Source of the DNA: SAR324 cluster bacterium
GTDB taxonomy: Bacteria > SAR324 > NAC60-12
DNA: 64,000 bases
NCBI GenBank assembly: GCA_014382365.1
Contig: JACNJW010000054.1
Span: 1 to 64,000 of the forward strand
Reading direction: 5' to 3'
The notes beneath the pieces were generated by a model that had not been told where the DNA came from, did no database searches, and worked only from the letters and a program-made list of their open reading frames with translations. Every line of letters starts with the position of its first letter. Position 1 is the first letter of the stretch. Shown here piece by piece: positions 56,745 to 64,000 of the stretch. The translations under genes were made by a program, and so were the position numbers.

Positions 56745-57890
56745 TCATTGTCCGTCAATCCAGTCAGAGAGATGCTGCAAATTTCCAGACTTAATTTGCG
56801 AAACACGAAGAGAGCCTAAAGCCAGATGATTACGCGAATTAAATGTAATTGGCGGCAGCAATTGGCCTTGCCATTGTTGAATACTTTCTGTTGCATAAAC
56901 TGCCTTTTGTCTGCTTAAAGCACGTCCGGAGCGCTTTAATACTTCTACCATCAATTCTGCAACGGCCTGACCGTAAATGGTCCAGCGGCTCGTTGTCAGA
57001 TCCGCTGCATATTCATTGAGAATTTGCTGATGAAATATTAAACCAGCATTTTCTGTTTCCATAATCAGCGGGAACGCAGTCAAAAAACGTACTCTTTCAA
57101 GAACTTCCTGATTCAATGATTCAGGAAGACGACTGTCGGCAAGCGCATGACCTGTAAGGATTGGAATGCTTAATTGAGTAGGAAAACTCAAAATGCCCAT
57201 TACATCTGAGTAATTACCTAACACAACCAGCAAATCAGGCTTGCTTTCATTAATCAGCTTCCATTCTGCTGTCAGGCGTCCTGTTTTTCCGGGAAGCAGT
57301 TCAGCTGATACACCATACAATTCTTTGCTTAAGGCCTTGACAGACCTCTGATACACAGGTTTATCAGCATACCAGATGATAATTTTTTCCTCTGTATGTT
57401 TTTGAGAAAGAAATTTTCCCAGAATTTTTGCTTCAGTATCAGCAGTCGGTAAAAAAGCAAACAGATTAGCACGTACCGGCTGCGTCCATTCCGGCAGGTC
57501 AGAGCCAACAAAGAAACTTGGAATACTATTCTGTTTCAAAATTGGATAAACTGCCTGATGAGTTTTGCTTCCTATACCACTGAAAACAGCAAATATTTCA
57601 TGTTTTACTGTCAATTCATTAAAAGCGGTTTTAGCAATTTCAGGATTCAACTGATCATCTATTATTTTCAATTCTATCAAACGACCATGAACACCTCCCT
57701 GGTCATTGACATACTGAAAATAGGCCTTCGCACTTTTAGCAATCTCAGAATATTGCCGGGCAGGACCACTTAAAGGTTGATGGGTTACCAAGATTACACT
57801 TCTGGGTAAAACTCCGTTTTCAGCAAAGCAATAAGTAGCAGTTATAATTATCATCAGAAGAAGAGCTGTCAGACGAAACAACTTTGTCAT
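56745..57890 (-). CDS. periplasmic ligand-binding protein, Leu/Ile/Val-binding (Peripla_BP_6) type
   Basis: The 381-residue exported protein has a signal peptide (M-T-K-L-F-R-L-T-A-L-L-L-M-I-I-I-T, cut near C-F-A-E) and a type I periplasmic binding fold (L-S-G-P-A-R-Q-Y, A-Y-F-Q-Y-V-N-D-Q-G-G-V-H-G-R-L-I-E-L). No permease or ATPase genes are nearby, so it is an orphan receptor or an accessory protein. I start at ATG 57890 for a normal signal peptide; an ATG at 57911 adds seven residues. Confidence 0.82.
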   Translation of the reverse strand: MTKLFRLTALLLMIIITATYCFAENGVLPRSVILVTHQPLSGPARQYSEIAKSAKAYFQYVNDQGGVHGRLIELKIIDDQLNPEIAKTAFNELTVKHEIFAVFSGIGSKTHQAVYPILKQNSIPSFFVGSDLPEWTQPVRANLFAFLPTADTEAKILGKFLSQKHTEEKIIIWYADKPVYQRSVKALSKELYGVSAELLPGKTGRLTAEWKLINESKPDLLVVLGNYSDVMGILSFPTQLSIPILTGHALADSRLPESLNQEVLERVRFLTAFPLIMETENAGLIFHQQILNEYAADLTTSRWTIYGQAVAELMVEVLKRSGRALSRQKAVYATESIQQWQGQLLPPITFNSRNHLALGSLRVSQIKSGNLQHLSDWIDGQ

Positions 57891-57928
57891 CACTTTAAAT
57901 AAATAGTACATAGTTTGTTATTTGATTT

Positions 57929-60136
57929 TCACAACAAAGGTGTTGCTCCCAACTCAACAAATTGATGCAGTAAACCTGTAAACCGCCGCGTAGCACCTTC
58001 ATTTTCGATGGATTTTTTTACAGCAGCCTCAGTTCCAATCAAGACCACCAGCATTTTTCCGCGAGTGATTGCAGTATAAAGCAAATTGCGCTGCAACATC
58101 ATGAAATGATGAGTTGTCAACGGAATAATAACTGCTGAATACTCACTTCCTTGTGATTTATGCACTGTGATTGCGTATGCTAAAGTCAATTGATCCAGTT
58201 CGTTTCCCTGATAATGGATGATCTCCTGTTCAAACTTTACATGAAGTTCCCTGGTTTTTGCTGCACAATTTACAATACGGCCAAGATCTCCGTTGAAAAC
58301 TTGTTTCTCATAATCATTTTGCAGCTGCATAACTTTGTCTCCAACCCGGAATAGCTGTTCACGATGTTCCAGTCCTTCTGCATCCGGATTCATCACGTCC
58401 TGCAGCTTGCGGTTTAAATTTACTGCTCCGGTAGCACCACGGTGCATCGGTGTGAGTACCTGAATATCCAGCATTGGATCCAGTTCAAAACGCTGAGGAA
58501 TTCGTTCTGTACTCATCAACAAAATTTTTTCAACTATTGTTTCCGGATCAGACTCTTTAATAAAGTAAAAATCCAGCAATTTATTTCCTGCATTGACCTG
58601 CTGACTTAAACTTTTAAAATCTGGCAGCATTCCCTGACGTACATTATGGGCATAGGTTGTGATATAACTGTCAGCAGCCTGCCTGAAAATATGCTCAAGA
58701 CGAACAACCGGGATTGAATTGGATTCAATCAAGTCCAATAAAACTGAACCTGCTCCGACTGATGGTAATTGATCAACATCTCCAACCAGAACTAAACGCG
58801 ATGCAGACGGAACGGCCTCCAAAAAACTGTCCATCAACAGCGTGTCAATCATTGATGTTTCGTCAAGGATCAACAACTCCTGCTCCAACGGGTTTTCACG
58901 ATCACGTTGAAAACCAAGGTTACTTGCTTCCAGCAGACGGTGTATAGTGGATGCTGCTGCTCCGGTAGTTTCAGTAATTCGTTTTGCAGCCCGTCCTGTA
59001 GGTGCCGCGAGTGCAATTGACGGAATTCTTGGCCGCATTAAACCCAGTATAAAGCGTACAATCGTAGTTTTTCCTGTTCCCGGACCACCAGTGATGATCA
59101 GCACCTTATGTTGTAGAGCGGCTTCTACAGCTTTTTTTTGGGCAGAATCAAGTTCAAGTCCGACTTTCTTTTCCTGCTCCTCAATCAGAGTTGTTTCACT
59201 TTCAAAAACAGTAAAGGCTTCACTGTTCAGGATACGAAAGATATTTTCAGCTACCCGCAATTCGGCTTTGTAAAATCGGGGTCTGAAAATATGTTCCTGT
59301 TCATTTGCAGAAACATCTATTATTTTTTCACTATTCAACAAATGATCATCCAGCAATTGCTGAAGTGATGTTTCCAAAATAACTGCATCAATTTTGAGTT
59401 CATCTGTAGTTTTTTCCAGTAAAGCCTGACGTGGAAAGCATGTATGACCATTTTGTGCTTGTTGTTCCAGTATATATACTATTCCTGCTGCTGCACGTAG
59501 AGGTGAGTTGATGTCAAAGCCCAGATTTCGCGCTATGCCGTCTGCAGTAAGAAAACCAATACCAGGTATCTCCGTCAAAAGATAAGGATTTGCTTTTATC
59601 AGCGGAATACTATTCATTCCGTGTTTGACAAAAATACGTTGTGCATAAGCATGTGAGATGCCTGCACCACGTAAAAATGTCATAACATCTCTCAACCCCC
59701 TCTGTTCATCCCAGGCAGCCAGAAGTGTTTTTTGCTGCTTTTTAGCTACTCCCTTTACTTTTGCTAATAATTCCGGAGAACTGTCAATTATTTTGAAAGT
59801 ATCCTTACCAAATTTTTTGACGATTCTTTTTGCCGTCTTTTCACCAATACCTTTAAATATTTCAGAAGAAAGATAGCGTACCATTCCATCTTCAGAGCTT
59901 GGTTCAATCGGCATAAATTCTCGAATCGAAAATTGTCTGCCATAAATTTTATGATTTTCCCAGTGACCTTTTAAGCGCAGTGTTTCCTGTTCACGTGTAT
60001 TAAAAAACAGTCCTTTTACGGTAATGCAGCGAATCGAATTCTCTGTTAAAAATGAGCCAATCAAGAATCCGTTTTCCGGATTTGAATACAGTATTTTTTC
60101 CAAAATGCCGACTAAGGTAACTTCGTCTTCGGCCAT
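57929..60136 (-). CDS. recD2: RecD2 family ATP-dependent DNA helicase
   Basis: The 735-residue superfamily 1B helicase has the N-terminal OB-like and helix-hairpin-helix regions (G-I-G-E-K-T-A-K-R-I), Walker A G-G-P-G-T-G-K-T-T, motif II L-I-L-D-E-T-S-M-I-D, G-D-V-D-Q-L-P-S-V-G-A-G, and the C-terminal T-V-H-K-S-Q-G-S-E. This N-terminal extension separates RecD2 (not in RecBCD) from RecD. It moves 5'-3' on DNA in repair/replication. No recB or recC gene is adjacent. Confidence 0.93.
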   Translation of the reverse strand: MAEDEVTLVGILEKILYSNPENGFLIGSFLTENSIRCITVKGLFFNTREQETLRLKGHWENHKIYGRQFSIREFMPIEPSSEDGMVRYLSSEIFKGIGEKTAKRIVKKFGKDTFKIIDSSPELLAKVKGVAKKQQKTLLAAWDEQRGLRDVMTFLRGAGISHAYAQRIFVKHGMNSIPLIKANPYLLTEIPGIGFLTADGIARNLGFDINSPLRAAAGIVYILEQQAQNGHTCFPRQALLEKTTDELKIDAVILETSLQQLLDDHLLNSEKIIDVSANEQEHIFRPRFYKAELRVAENIFRILNSEAFTVFESETTLIEEQEKKVGLELDSAQKKAVEAALQHKVLIITGGPGTGKTTIVRFILGLMRPRIPSIALAAPTGRAAKRITETTGAAASTIHRLLEASNLGFQRDRENPLEQELLILDETSMIDTLLMDSFLEAVPSASRLVLVGDVDQLPSVGAGSVLLDLIESNSIPVVRLEHIFRQAADSYITTYAHNVRQGMLPDFKSLSQQVNAGNKLLDFYFIKESDPETIVEKILLMSTERIPQRFELDPMLDIQVLTPMHRGATGAVNLNRKLQDVMNPDAEGLEHREQLFRVGDKVMQLQNDYEKQVFNGDLGRIVNCAAKTRELHVKFEQEIIHYQGNELDQLTLAYAITVHKSQGSEYSAVIIPLTTHHFMMLQRNLLYTAITRGKMLVVLIGTEAAVKKSIENEGATRRFTGLLHQFVELGATPLL

Positions 60137-60235
60137 TGCAGTTTACGGTTTAATATAATTTTTTTATTTAATTAGCATTGTACTATTATCCAAACTCTCA
60201 GATAAAGACTGATTTTTTCTTTTTTAGTTCAAATA

Positions 60236-60748
60236 CTATTTAGGCGGAGAATAAAAAGGAGAGCGAATCATCTGCAGTAAATCGAAATGCCATTTTCCGG
60301 ATTCTTTGAGTAATAAAAAAGACTGTCTTCTACTAAATTGTAAATCAAAATCACTCTTATGCCGAAAAACAATTGTTGCTATTACGTAGAGGAAAGTCCG
60401 GTAATGATAAGACACTTCAGATCTCTTTTCCGGATGCAGACCTAGAGGCACCCAATCCAGCTCAACCATTCTGGTTGCAAATTCTTCTATGCTAATTTGT
60501 TCTCTCGAATGTTGATTGCCATAGTTATACAATTCGAAATAACGCTCTTCCTGCCAAAGTTGCAGAAAGTCCAGAAAGACAACCTTTGTTTCTTTTTGGA
60601 TTGCTTCCAACTCTGCAGGTGAAGGTTGACGGGCCTGGACTTCAGGAAGGACTGTAGAATAATTTAGCCAGCAAAACAAGACCAGCAGCCAGAGCAATAT
60701 CCTCCTGGTAACTGAGACTGATTTGATTATTATTAATATTTTTCTCAT
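60236..60748 (-). CDS. hypothetical exported protein
   Basis: The 170-residue product has a basic start and a single hydrophobic segment (about 15-35), then a helical/mixed region with several aromatic residues; the C-terminal half (S-R-R-Q-S-F-L-L-L-K-E-S-G-K-W-H-F) is reminiscent of NTF2-like or DUF4864-like small domains, but I cannot assign it. It starts at ATG 60748, overlapping the holB stop by four bases (ATGA); the longer frame to 60775 would run 31 bases into holB. Confidence 0.65.
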   Translation of the reverse strand: MRKILIIIKSVSVTRRILLWLLVLFCWLNYSTVLPEVQARQPSPAELEAIQKETKVVFLDFLQLWQEERYFELYNYGNQHSREQISIEEFATRMVELDWVPLGLHPEKRSEVSYHYRTFLYVIATIVFRHKSDFDLQFSRRQSFLLLKESGKWHFDLLQMIRSPFYSPPK

Positions 60749-61749
60749 CCTGCAAGACGATAGATGTTTAAACAAAGAGATTCCACTGCCAGAGACTTGT
60801 TTGCGTTTAACTCTATTGCAGTCCTTGACTCCTCTATTTGGTTAAATATTTCATATATTTGCTGATGATTAAAAAACTGAGCTCCGTTTTTTAGTGCTTT
60901 AAGACGGCTTTCCTGTGCAGTTCCTGTACGATTAATTAACTTATCTTCAGGAAGAGCATTGTATATCCAACCTAAATCCCGGAACCATGTTTCAAGAAAA
61001 TCAAGCAGCAATCTCCACTCTTCATGTTTTGATTTACCCCAAGTTTCACATGTCCTCAGCATTTCTTCCAGCGTTTCTGCAGAAAAAGTGGTCAACCAGC
61101 CGATTGCAGTTTTTTGAACCGTTTGCATCAGTTCCAATCGTGCAGCCAGATCTCCGCTTACACCTCCCATACTAAATGCAGTCAATAGCTGAATATTTTC
61201 ATGACTCAGTTCTGTGGACTGCCTGAAGATACGTTCCGATATTTCTCCACTCAATGGTCGAAAACGAATTTGTTGACAGCGCGAAACAATAGTTTCAAGT
61301 AATTGATGAGTTGATTCTGCAATTAATATCAGTAATGTCTGCGGTGCAGGTTCTTCCAGTGTTTTCAAAAAAGCATTAGCTGCCTCACGTCCCAGATGTT
61401 GTGCACCGTCAAGAATCATCACCCGCTTTTTGGCCTGATCCGGATGAAGACTCAGCCAGCTTAGTGATTTTCTAATCTGATCTATCTTGATAAACTTGCC
61501 ATCCGGCACAAGTACCTGGTAATCAGGAAAATTTTGTGCCGCTATCTGCAGACAAAAGTCACACTCTCCACAGGCATCTTCTGCCTCTGTTCTACAATTA
61601 AGTTTTTGGGCAAGAGCAACAGCAGTTTTAAATTTGCCGATATTTGCCTGACCCGTAAAGAGCCAGGCATGCGGCATCCTGTCTCTGTCTACTGCCTGTT
61701 TCAACAAATCAAGCGCGTCTTCTTGGCCGTAAATATCTCGAAAAGGCAT
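60745..61749 (-). CDS. holB: DNA polymerase III delta' subunit
   Basis: The 334-residue clamp-loader protein starts M-P-F-R-D-I-Y-G-Q-E-D-A. It has a Walker-like G-Q-A-N-I-G-K-F-K (the usual S/T after GK is F), a four-cysteine zinc module (C-R ... C-G-E-C-D-F-C), the S-R-C motif (V-S-R-C-Q-Q-I-R-F), and A-N-A-F-L-K-T-L-E-E-P. The altered Walker A suits delta', which does not hydrolyse ATP. I start at ATG 61749; the open frame to 61815 would overlap mgtE. Confidence 0.93.
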   Translation of the reverse strand: MPFRDIYGQEDALDLLKQAVDRDRMPHAWLFTGQANIGKFKTAVALAQKLNCRTEAEDACGECDFCLQIAAQNFPDYQVLVPDGKFIKIDQIRKSLSWLSLHPDQAKKRVMILDGAQHLGREAANAFLKTLEEPAPQTLLILIAESTHQLLETIVSRCQQIRFRPLSGEISERIFRQSTELSHENIQLLTAFSMGGVSGDLAARLELMQTVQKTAIGWLTTFSAETLEEMLRTCETWGKSKHEEWRLLLDFLETWFRDLGWIYNALPEDKLINRTGTAQESRLKALKNGAQFFNHQQIYEIFNQIEESRTAIELNANKSLAVESLCLNIYRLAG

Positions 61750-61756
61750 TTTTGGA

Positions 61757-63133
61757 TCAAGTACTGAATATTTGCGGAATGCTAAAATTAAAAGCAAAAC
61801 CCAGATAAATTGCAATGCCGATAATGTCGCTGGTTGTCGTAATAAAAGGCCCTGTTGCTAAAGCGGGGTCGATATTCATACGTTTGAGGATAATAGGTAC
61901 TGTAGACCCCACTGTTGCAGCAAAACAAACAACTATCAATAATGAAATTCCTGATGTAAAAGCTCTACTAAAATCATTTGTCAAGTACCAGGACATTCCG
62001 GCCAGAATGAGAGAGCAAATAATACCATTCAGAAAAGCAACCCTCAACTCTTTCCAGAGTCGAATTAAAATATCTGTAGTCTGGATGGCACCGGTGGCGA
62101 GTCCCCGTACAACAATTGAGGAAGACTGAATACCAATACTTCCACCAAGTGCTGCTACCAAAGGAATGAAATATGTTACATCCGGAAGCGAAACGAGGGC
62201 ATTTTCATAAAAACTCATCACAATTGCAGTTAAAAAACCTCCAAACAATCCGACCAGCAGCCAGGGCAGCCTGTCACCTGATGCCCGAAGAACAGATGTT
62301 TCACTAACCACTTCGTCTCCAGTACCTGCAATATGGCCCATATCTTCATTATATTCATCTACGATCACATCCACTAAATCATCCAGCGTAACACGGCCTA
62401 TCAAACGCAAGTGTTTGTCTATCACAGGCACCACAACCAAATCGTATTCCTGTGCCAATCTGGCAACTTCCTCCTGATCCAAATCCTGATCAACAGCCAC
62501 AACCTCCGGATTCATCATATTTTCAATTAAAGCATGCCTTTCAGCCAACAATAATTCTGTAGTACCTATTGTACCAATCAAGTGATCATATTCATCTACT
62601 ACATACGCTGTATAAAATGATTCAAAGCCTTCCTTTTTAACAAATTTCTGTATCTCTTTGATGGCAGCTGCCACTGTCTGATCTTTTCGGATAGCAACAA
62701 CATAAGGTGTCATCAATCCACCGGCACTTTCCTCATCATATTGGAGTAAACGTGTTAGATCTTCGCGATCTTTTTCCGGAAGGCTTTCGAGAATTGCTTC
62801 TGCTTTTTCATCATCCAGAAGTCCAACAAAATCTGCGGCATCATCCTGAGGCATATCTTCGATTGCATCACTCAAGCGGTCCGGTGATATTTTATTTACA
62901 ATATCACCCAGAATTGATGGAGAGCCCTGCAAGTTATTGAGTACTTCAGAAGATGTTTCACGATCCAGATTCTCCAACACCAATAACTGCTGCTGCAGTT
63001 TTAACTGCAAAACTATATTAGCAATCTCCACTGGTTTAAGTGGTTCTAAAACGCTTTTCAACAGTTGTGTCCGTTCAGTACTGATCAGTTTACTGACCAA
63101 CTTGTGGAATTGTGTGTCGCGACTCTTAGTCAT
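61757..63133 (-). CDS. mgtE: magnesium transporter MgtE
   Basis: The 458-residue protein has the MgtE N-terminal superhelical domain (about 20-130), two CBS domains (about 135-260), and five C-terminal membrane helices with A-A-L-G-G-S-I-G-I-Q-S-S and T-T-S-D-I-I-G. It is a Mg2+-gated Mg2+ channel of the inner membrane. It lies 33 bp downstream of pepA and 7 bp upstream of holB. Confidence 0.95.
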   Translation of the reverse strand: MTKSRDTQFHKLVSKLISTERTQLLKSVLEPLKPVEIANIVLQLKLQQQLLVLENLDRETSSEVLNNLQGSPSILGDIVNKISPDRLSDAIEDMPQDDAADFVGLLDDEKAEAILESLPEKDREDLTRLLQYDEESAGGLMTPYVVAIRKDQTVAAAIKEIQKFVKKEGFESFYTAYVVDEYDHLIGTIGTTELLLAERHALIENMMNPEVVAVDQDLDQEEVARLAQEYDLVVVPVIDKHLRLIGRVTLDDLVDVIVDEYNEDMGHIAGTGDEVVSETSVLRASGDRLPWLLVGLFGGFLTAIVMSFYENALVSLPDVTYFIPLVAALGGSIGIQSSSIVVRGLATGAIQTTDILIRLWKELRVAFLNGIICSLILAGMSWYLTNDFSRAFTSGISLLIVVCFAATVGSTVPIILKRMNIDPALATGPFITTTSDIIGIAIYLGFAFNFSIPQIFST

Positions 63134-63166
63134 GATTATGTCGTTAGATATTTAACTTATGCTAAG

Positions 63167-64000
63167 TTATTTAGTTGGAGTCCAATTCTGAACTAGATCG
63201 ACAAGAAGTCTGACGCCAACTCCTGTAGCCCCACTATTTGGCTGATAGGCGATATATTTCACATTCCAGGATGTACCAGCAATATCAAGATGAACCCATG
63301 GTGTATCAGCAACAAAATGTTCCAAAAACATACCTCCAACTATTGTTCCAGAATCTCCTCCACCAATATTCTGCAAATCTGCATATTTACCCTTGATTGC
63401 TTCTCCATATTCAGGGAAACTCGGCAATTGCCAGACGCGGTCACCGCTGCTGTTTCCGGCAATACGAACTTGTTCCATCAAGTCATCATTATTTGTGATT
63501 GCACCAGTAGTGAGATGCCCCAACGCAGTTACGCAAGCACCTGTCAGAGTTGCCAGATCAATTACAGCATCTGGTTTAAACTCCTTGACGACATAACTCA
63601 AGGCGTCTCCTAGTATCAACCGACCTTCCGCATCAGTGTTAAGTATTTCCACTCGTTTTCCATTGTGTGCAGTGACAATGTCTCCGGGTCGTTGAGCTTC
63701 ACCACCAGGCAAATTTTCTGTTGTTGGAATAACTGCAACAATATTTAGCTTAGGATTAATTTGTCCAATAACTTTCATGGCACCCAATACTGCTGCTGCA
63801 CCACACATATCAAACTTCATTTCGTCCATATTTTTTCCTGGTTTAAGTGATATTCCACCAGAATCAAATGTGACACCTTTACCGACAATAGCCAGTGTCT
63901 GTTTGGCTTTCTGGTGGTTATACTCCAGAATAATTAATTTTGCAGGTTCTCTTGATCCCCGGGAGACTCCCAGCAACATCCCCATACCCAACTTTTTCAT
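63167..64000 (-). CDS. pepA: leucyl aminopeptidase PepA, 3' part (5' end outside window)
   Basis: The 277 visible residues are the C-terminal catalytic domain of an M17 aminopeptidase. It has the metal-binding G-K-G-V-T-F-D-S-G-G, K-F-D-M-C-G-A-A-A-V, and N-T-D-A-E-G-R-L-I-L-G-D-A-L. PepA is about 480-500 residues, and the first visible M-K-K-L-G-M-G-M-L-L-G-V-S-R-G-S is an internal segment of the family, so the gene continues past base 64000. It is zinc/manganese dependent and cytoplasmic, acting on N-terminal Leu and others; it can also bind DNA in some bacteria. Confidence 0.93.
   Translation of the reverse strand: MKKLGMGMLLGVSRGSREPAKLIILEYNHQKAKQTLAIVGKGVTFDSGGISLKPGKNMDEMKFDMCGAAAVLGAMKVIGQINPKLNIVAVIPTTENLPGGEAQRPGDIVTAHNGKRVEILNTDAEGRLILGDALSYVVKEFKPDAVIDLATLTGACVTALGHLTTGAITNNDDLMEQVRIAGNSSGDRVWQLPSFPEYGEAIKGKYADLQNIGGGDSGTIVGGMFLEHFVADTPWVHLDIAGTSWNVKYIAYQPNSGATGVGVRLLVDLVQNWTPTK

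Noticed and set aside
63134..63166. Magnesium-sensing leader before mgtE
   Set aside because: The gap to pepA is only 33 bp, too short for such an element.

Overview
The window reads as ordinary chromosome of a Gram-negative, proteobacteria-like organism with low GC (roughly 38-42% by eye, lowest in the first 8 kb). Evidence for a Gram-negative cell is a Bat/MoxR envelope operon, an RND exporter, periplasmic proteins with signal peptides, a lytic transglycosylase, a GlnB with the uridylylation tyrosine, and a tig-clpP-clpX cluster. A marine lineage near Deltaproteobacteria/SAR324 would fit the predicted selenoprotein, the IcmF mutase and the XPB-Bax1 pair. That placement is only an inference. 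There are no insertion sequences, phage genes, CRISPR arrays or rRNA genes.

Layout. 1-8 kb: tRNA-Leu(GAG), tandem Usp protein, small membrane protein, RNase D-like exonuclease, a XerC/D-like recombinase that has lost its catalytic residues, glnB, a small Cys-rich protein with an orphan receiver protein, a metallophosphoesterase, and an AhpD-like gene whose in-frame TGA is best read as selenocysteine. 7.4-20.3 kb (all minus): one long operon in the order RND exporter, MoxR ATPase, membrane sulfatase-fold protein, DUF58, DUF4381, BatA, BatB-BatC fusion, BatD, MscS channel. 20.7-25.6 kb (plus): ArgD with an extra N-terminal domain, Gmd, and a Pit phosphate transporter with its DUF47 partner behind a clear sigma70 promoter. 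25.7-31.3 kb (minus): tRNA hydroxylase TrhP, PfkB sugar/nucleoside kinase, ClpX, ClpP, trigger factor. 31.6-36.7 kb (plus): XRE-cupin regulator and a four-gene 2-oxoacid oxidoreductase in which the NAD(P)/FAD and ferredoxin subunits are fused. 36.9-45.4 kb (minus): Bax1 nuclease with XPB helicase, then a type III polyketide cluster (ICMT-like methyltransferase, PKS III, ACP, KAS II, FAD oxidoreductase) and a lipoamide dehydrogenase-like flavoprotein. 45.7-49 kb: lytic transglycosylase and an ABC exporter. 49.2-55.7 kb (plus): acyl-CoA operon with glutaryl-CoA dehydrogenase, Ldh2-type dehydrogenase, HPP membrane protein and fused isobutyryl-CoA mutase IcmF. 56-64 kb (minus): TsaC, a Liv-type binding protein, RecD2, a small exported protein, HolB, MgtE, and the 3' part of pepA running off the window.

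Best leads: (1) a CxxU selenoprotein with a SECIS-like hairpin at 6629-7207; (2) a bacterial XPB-Bax1 repair pair at 36.9-39.5 kb; (3) a compact type III PKS cluster with its own KAS II and ACP at 39.5-43.9 kb; (4) a dead Xer recombinase beside glnB; (5) a strong excess of the palindrome TCCGGA across the window.
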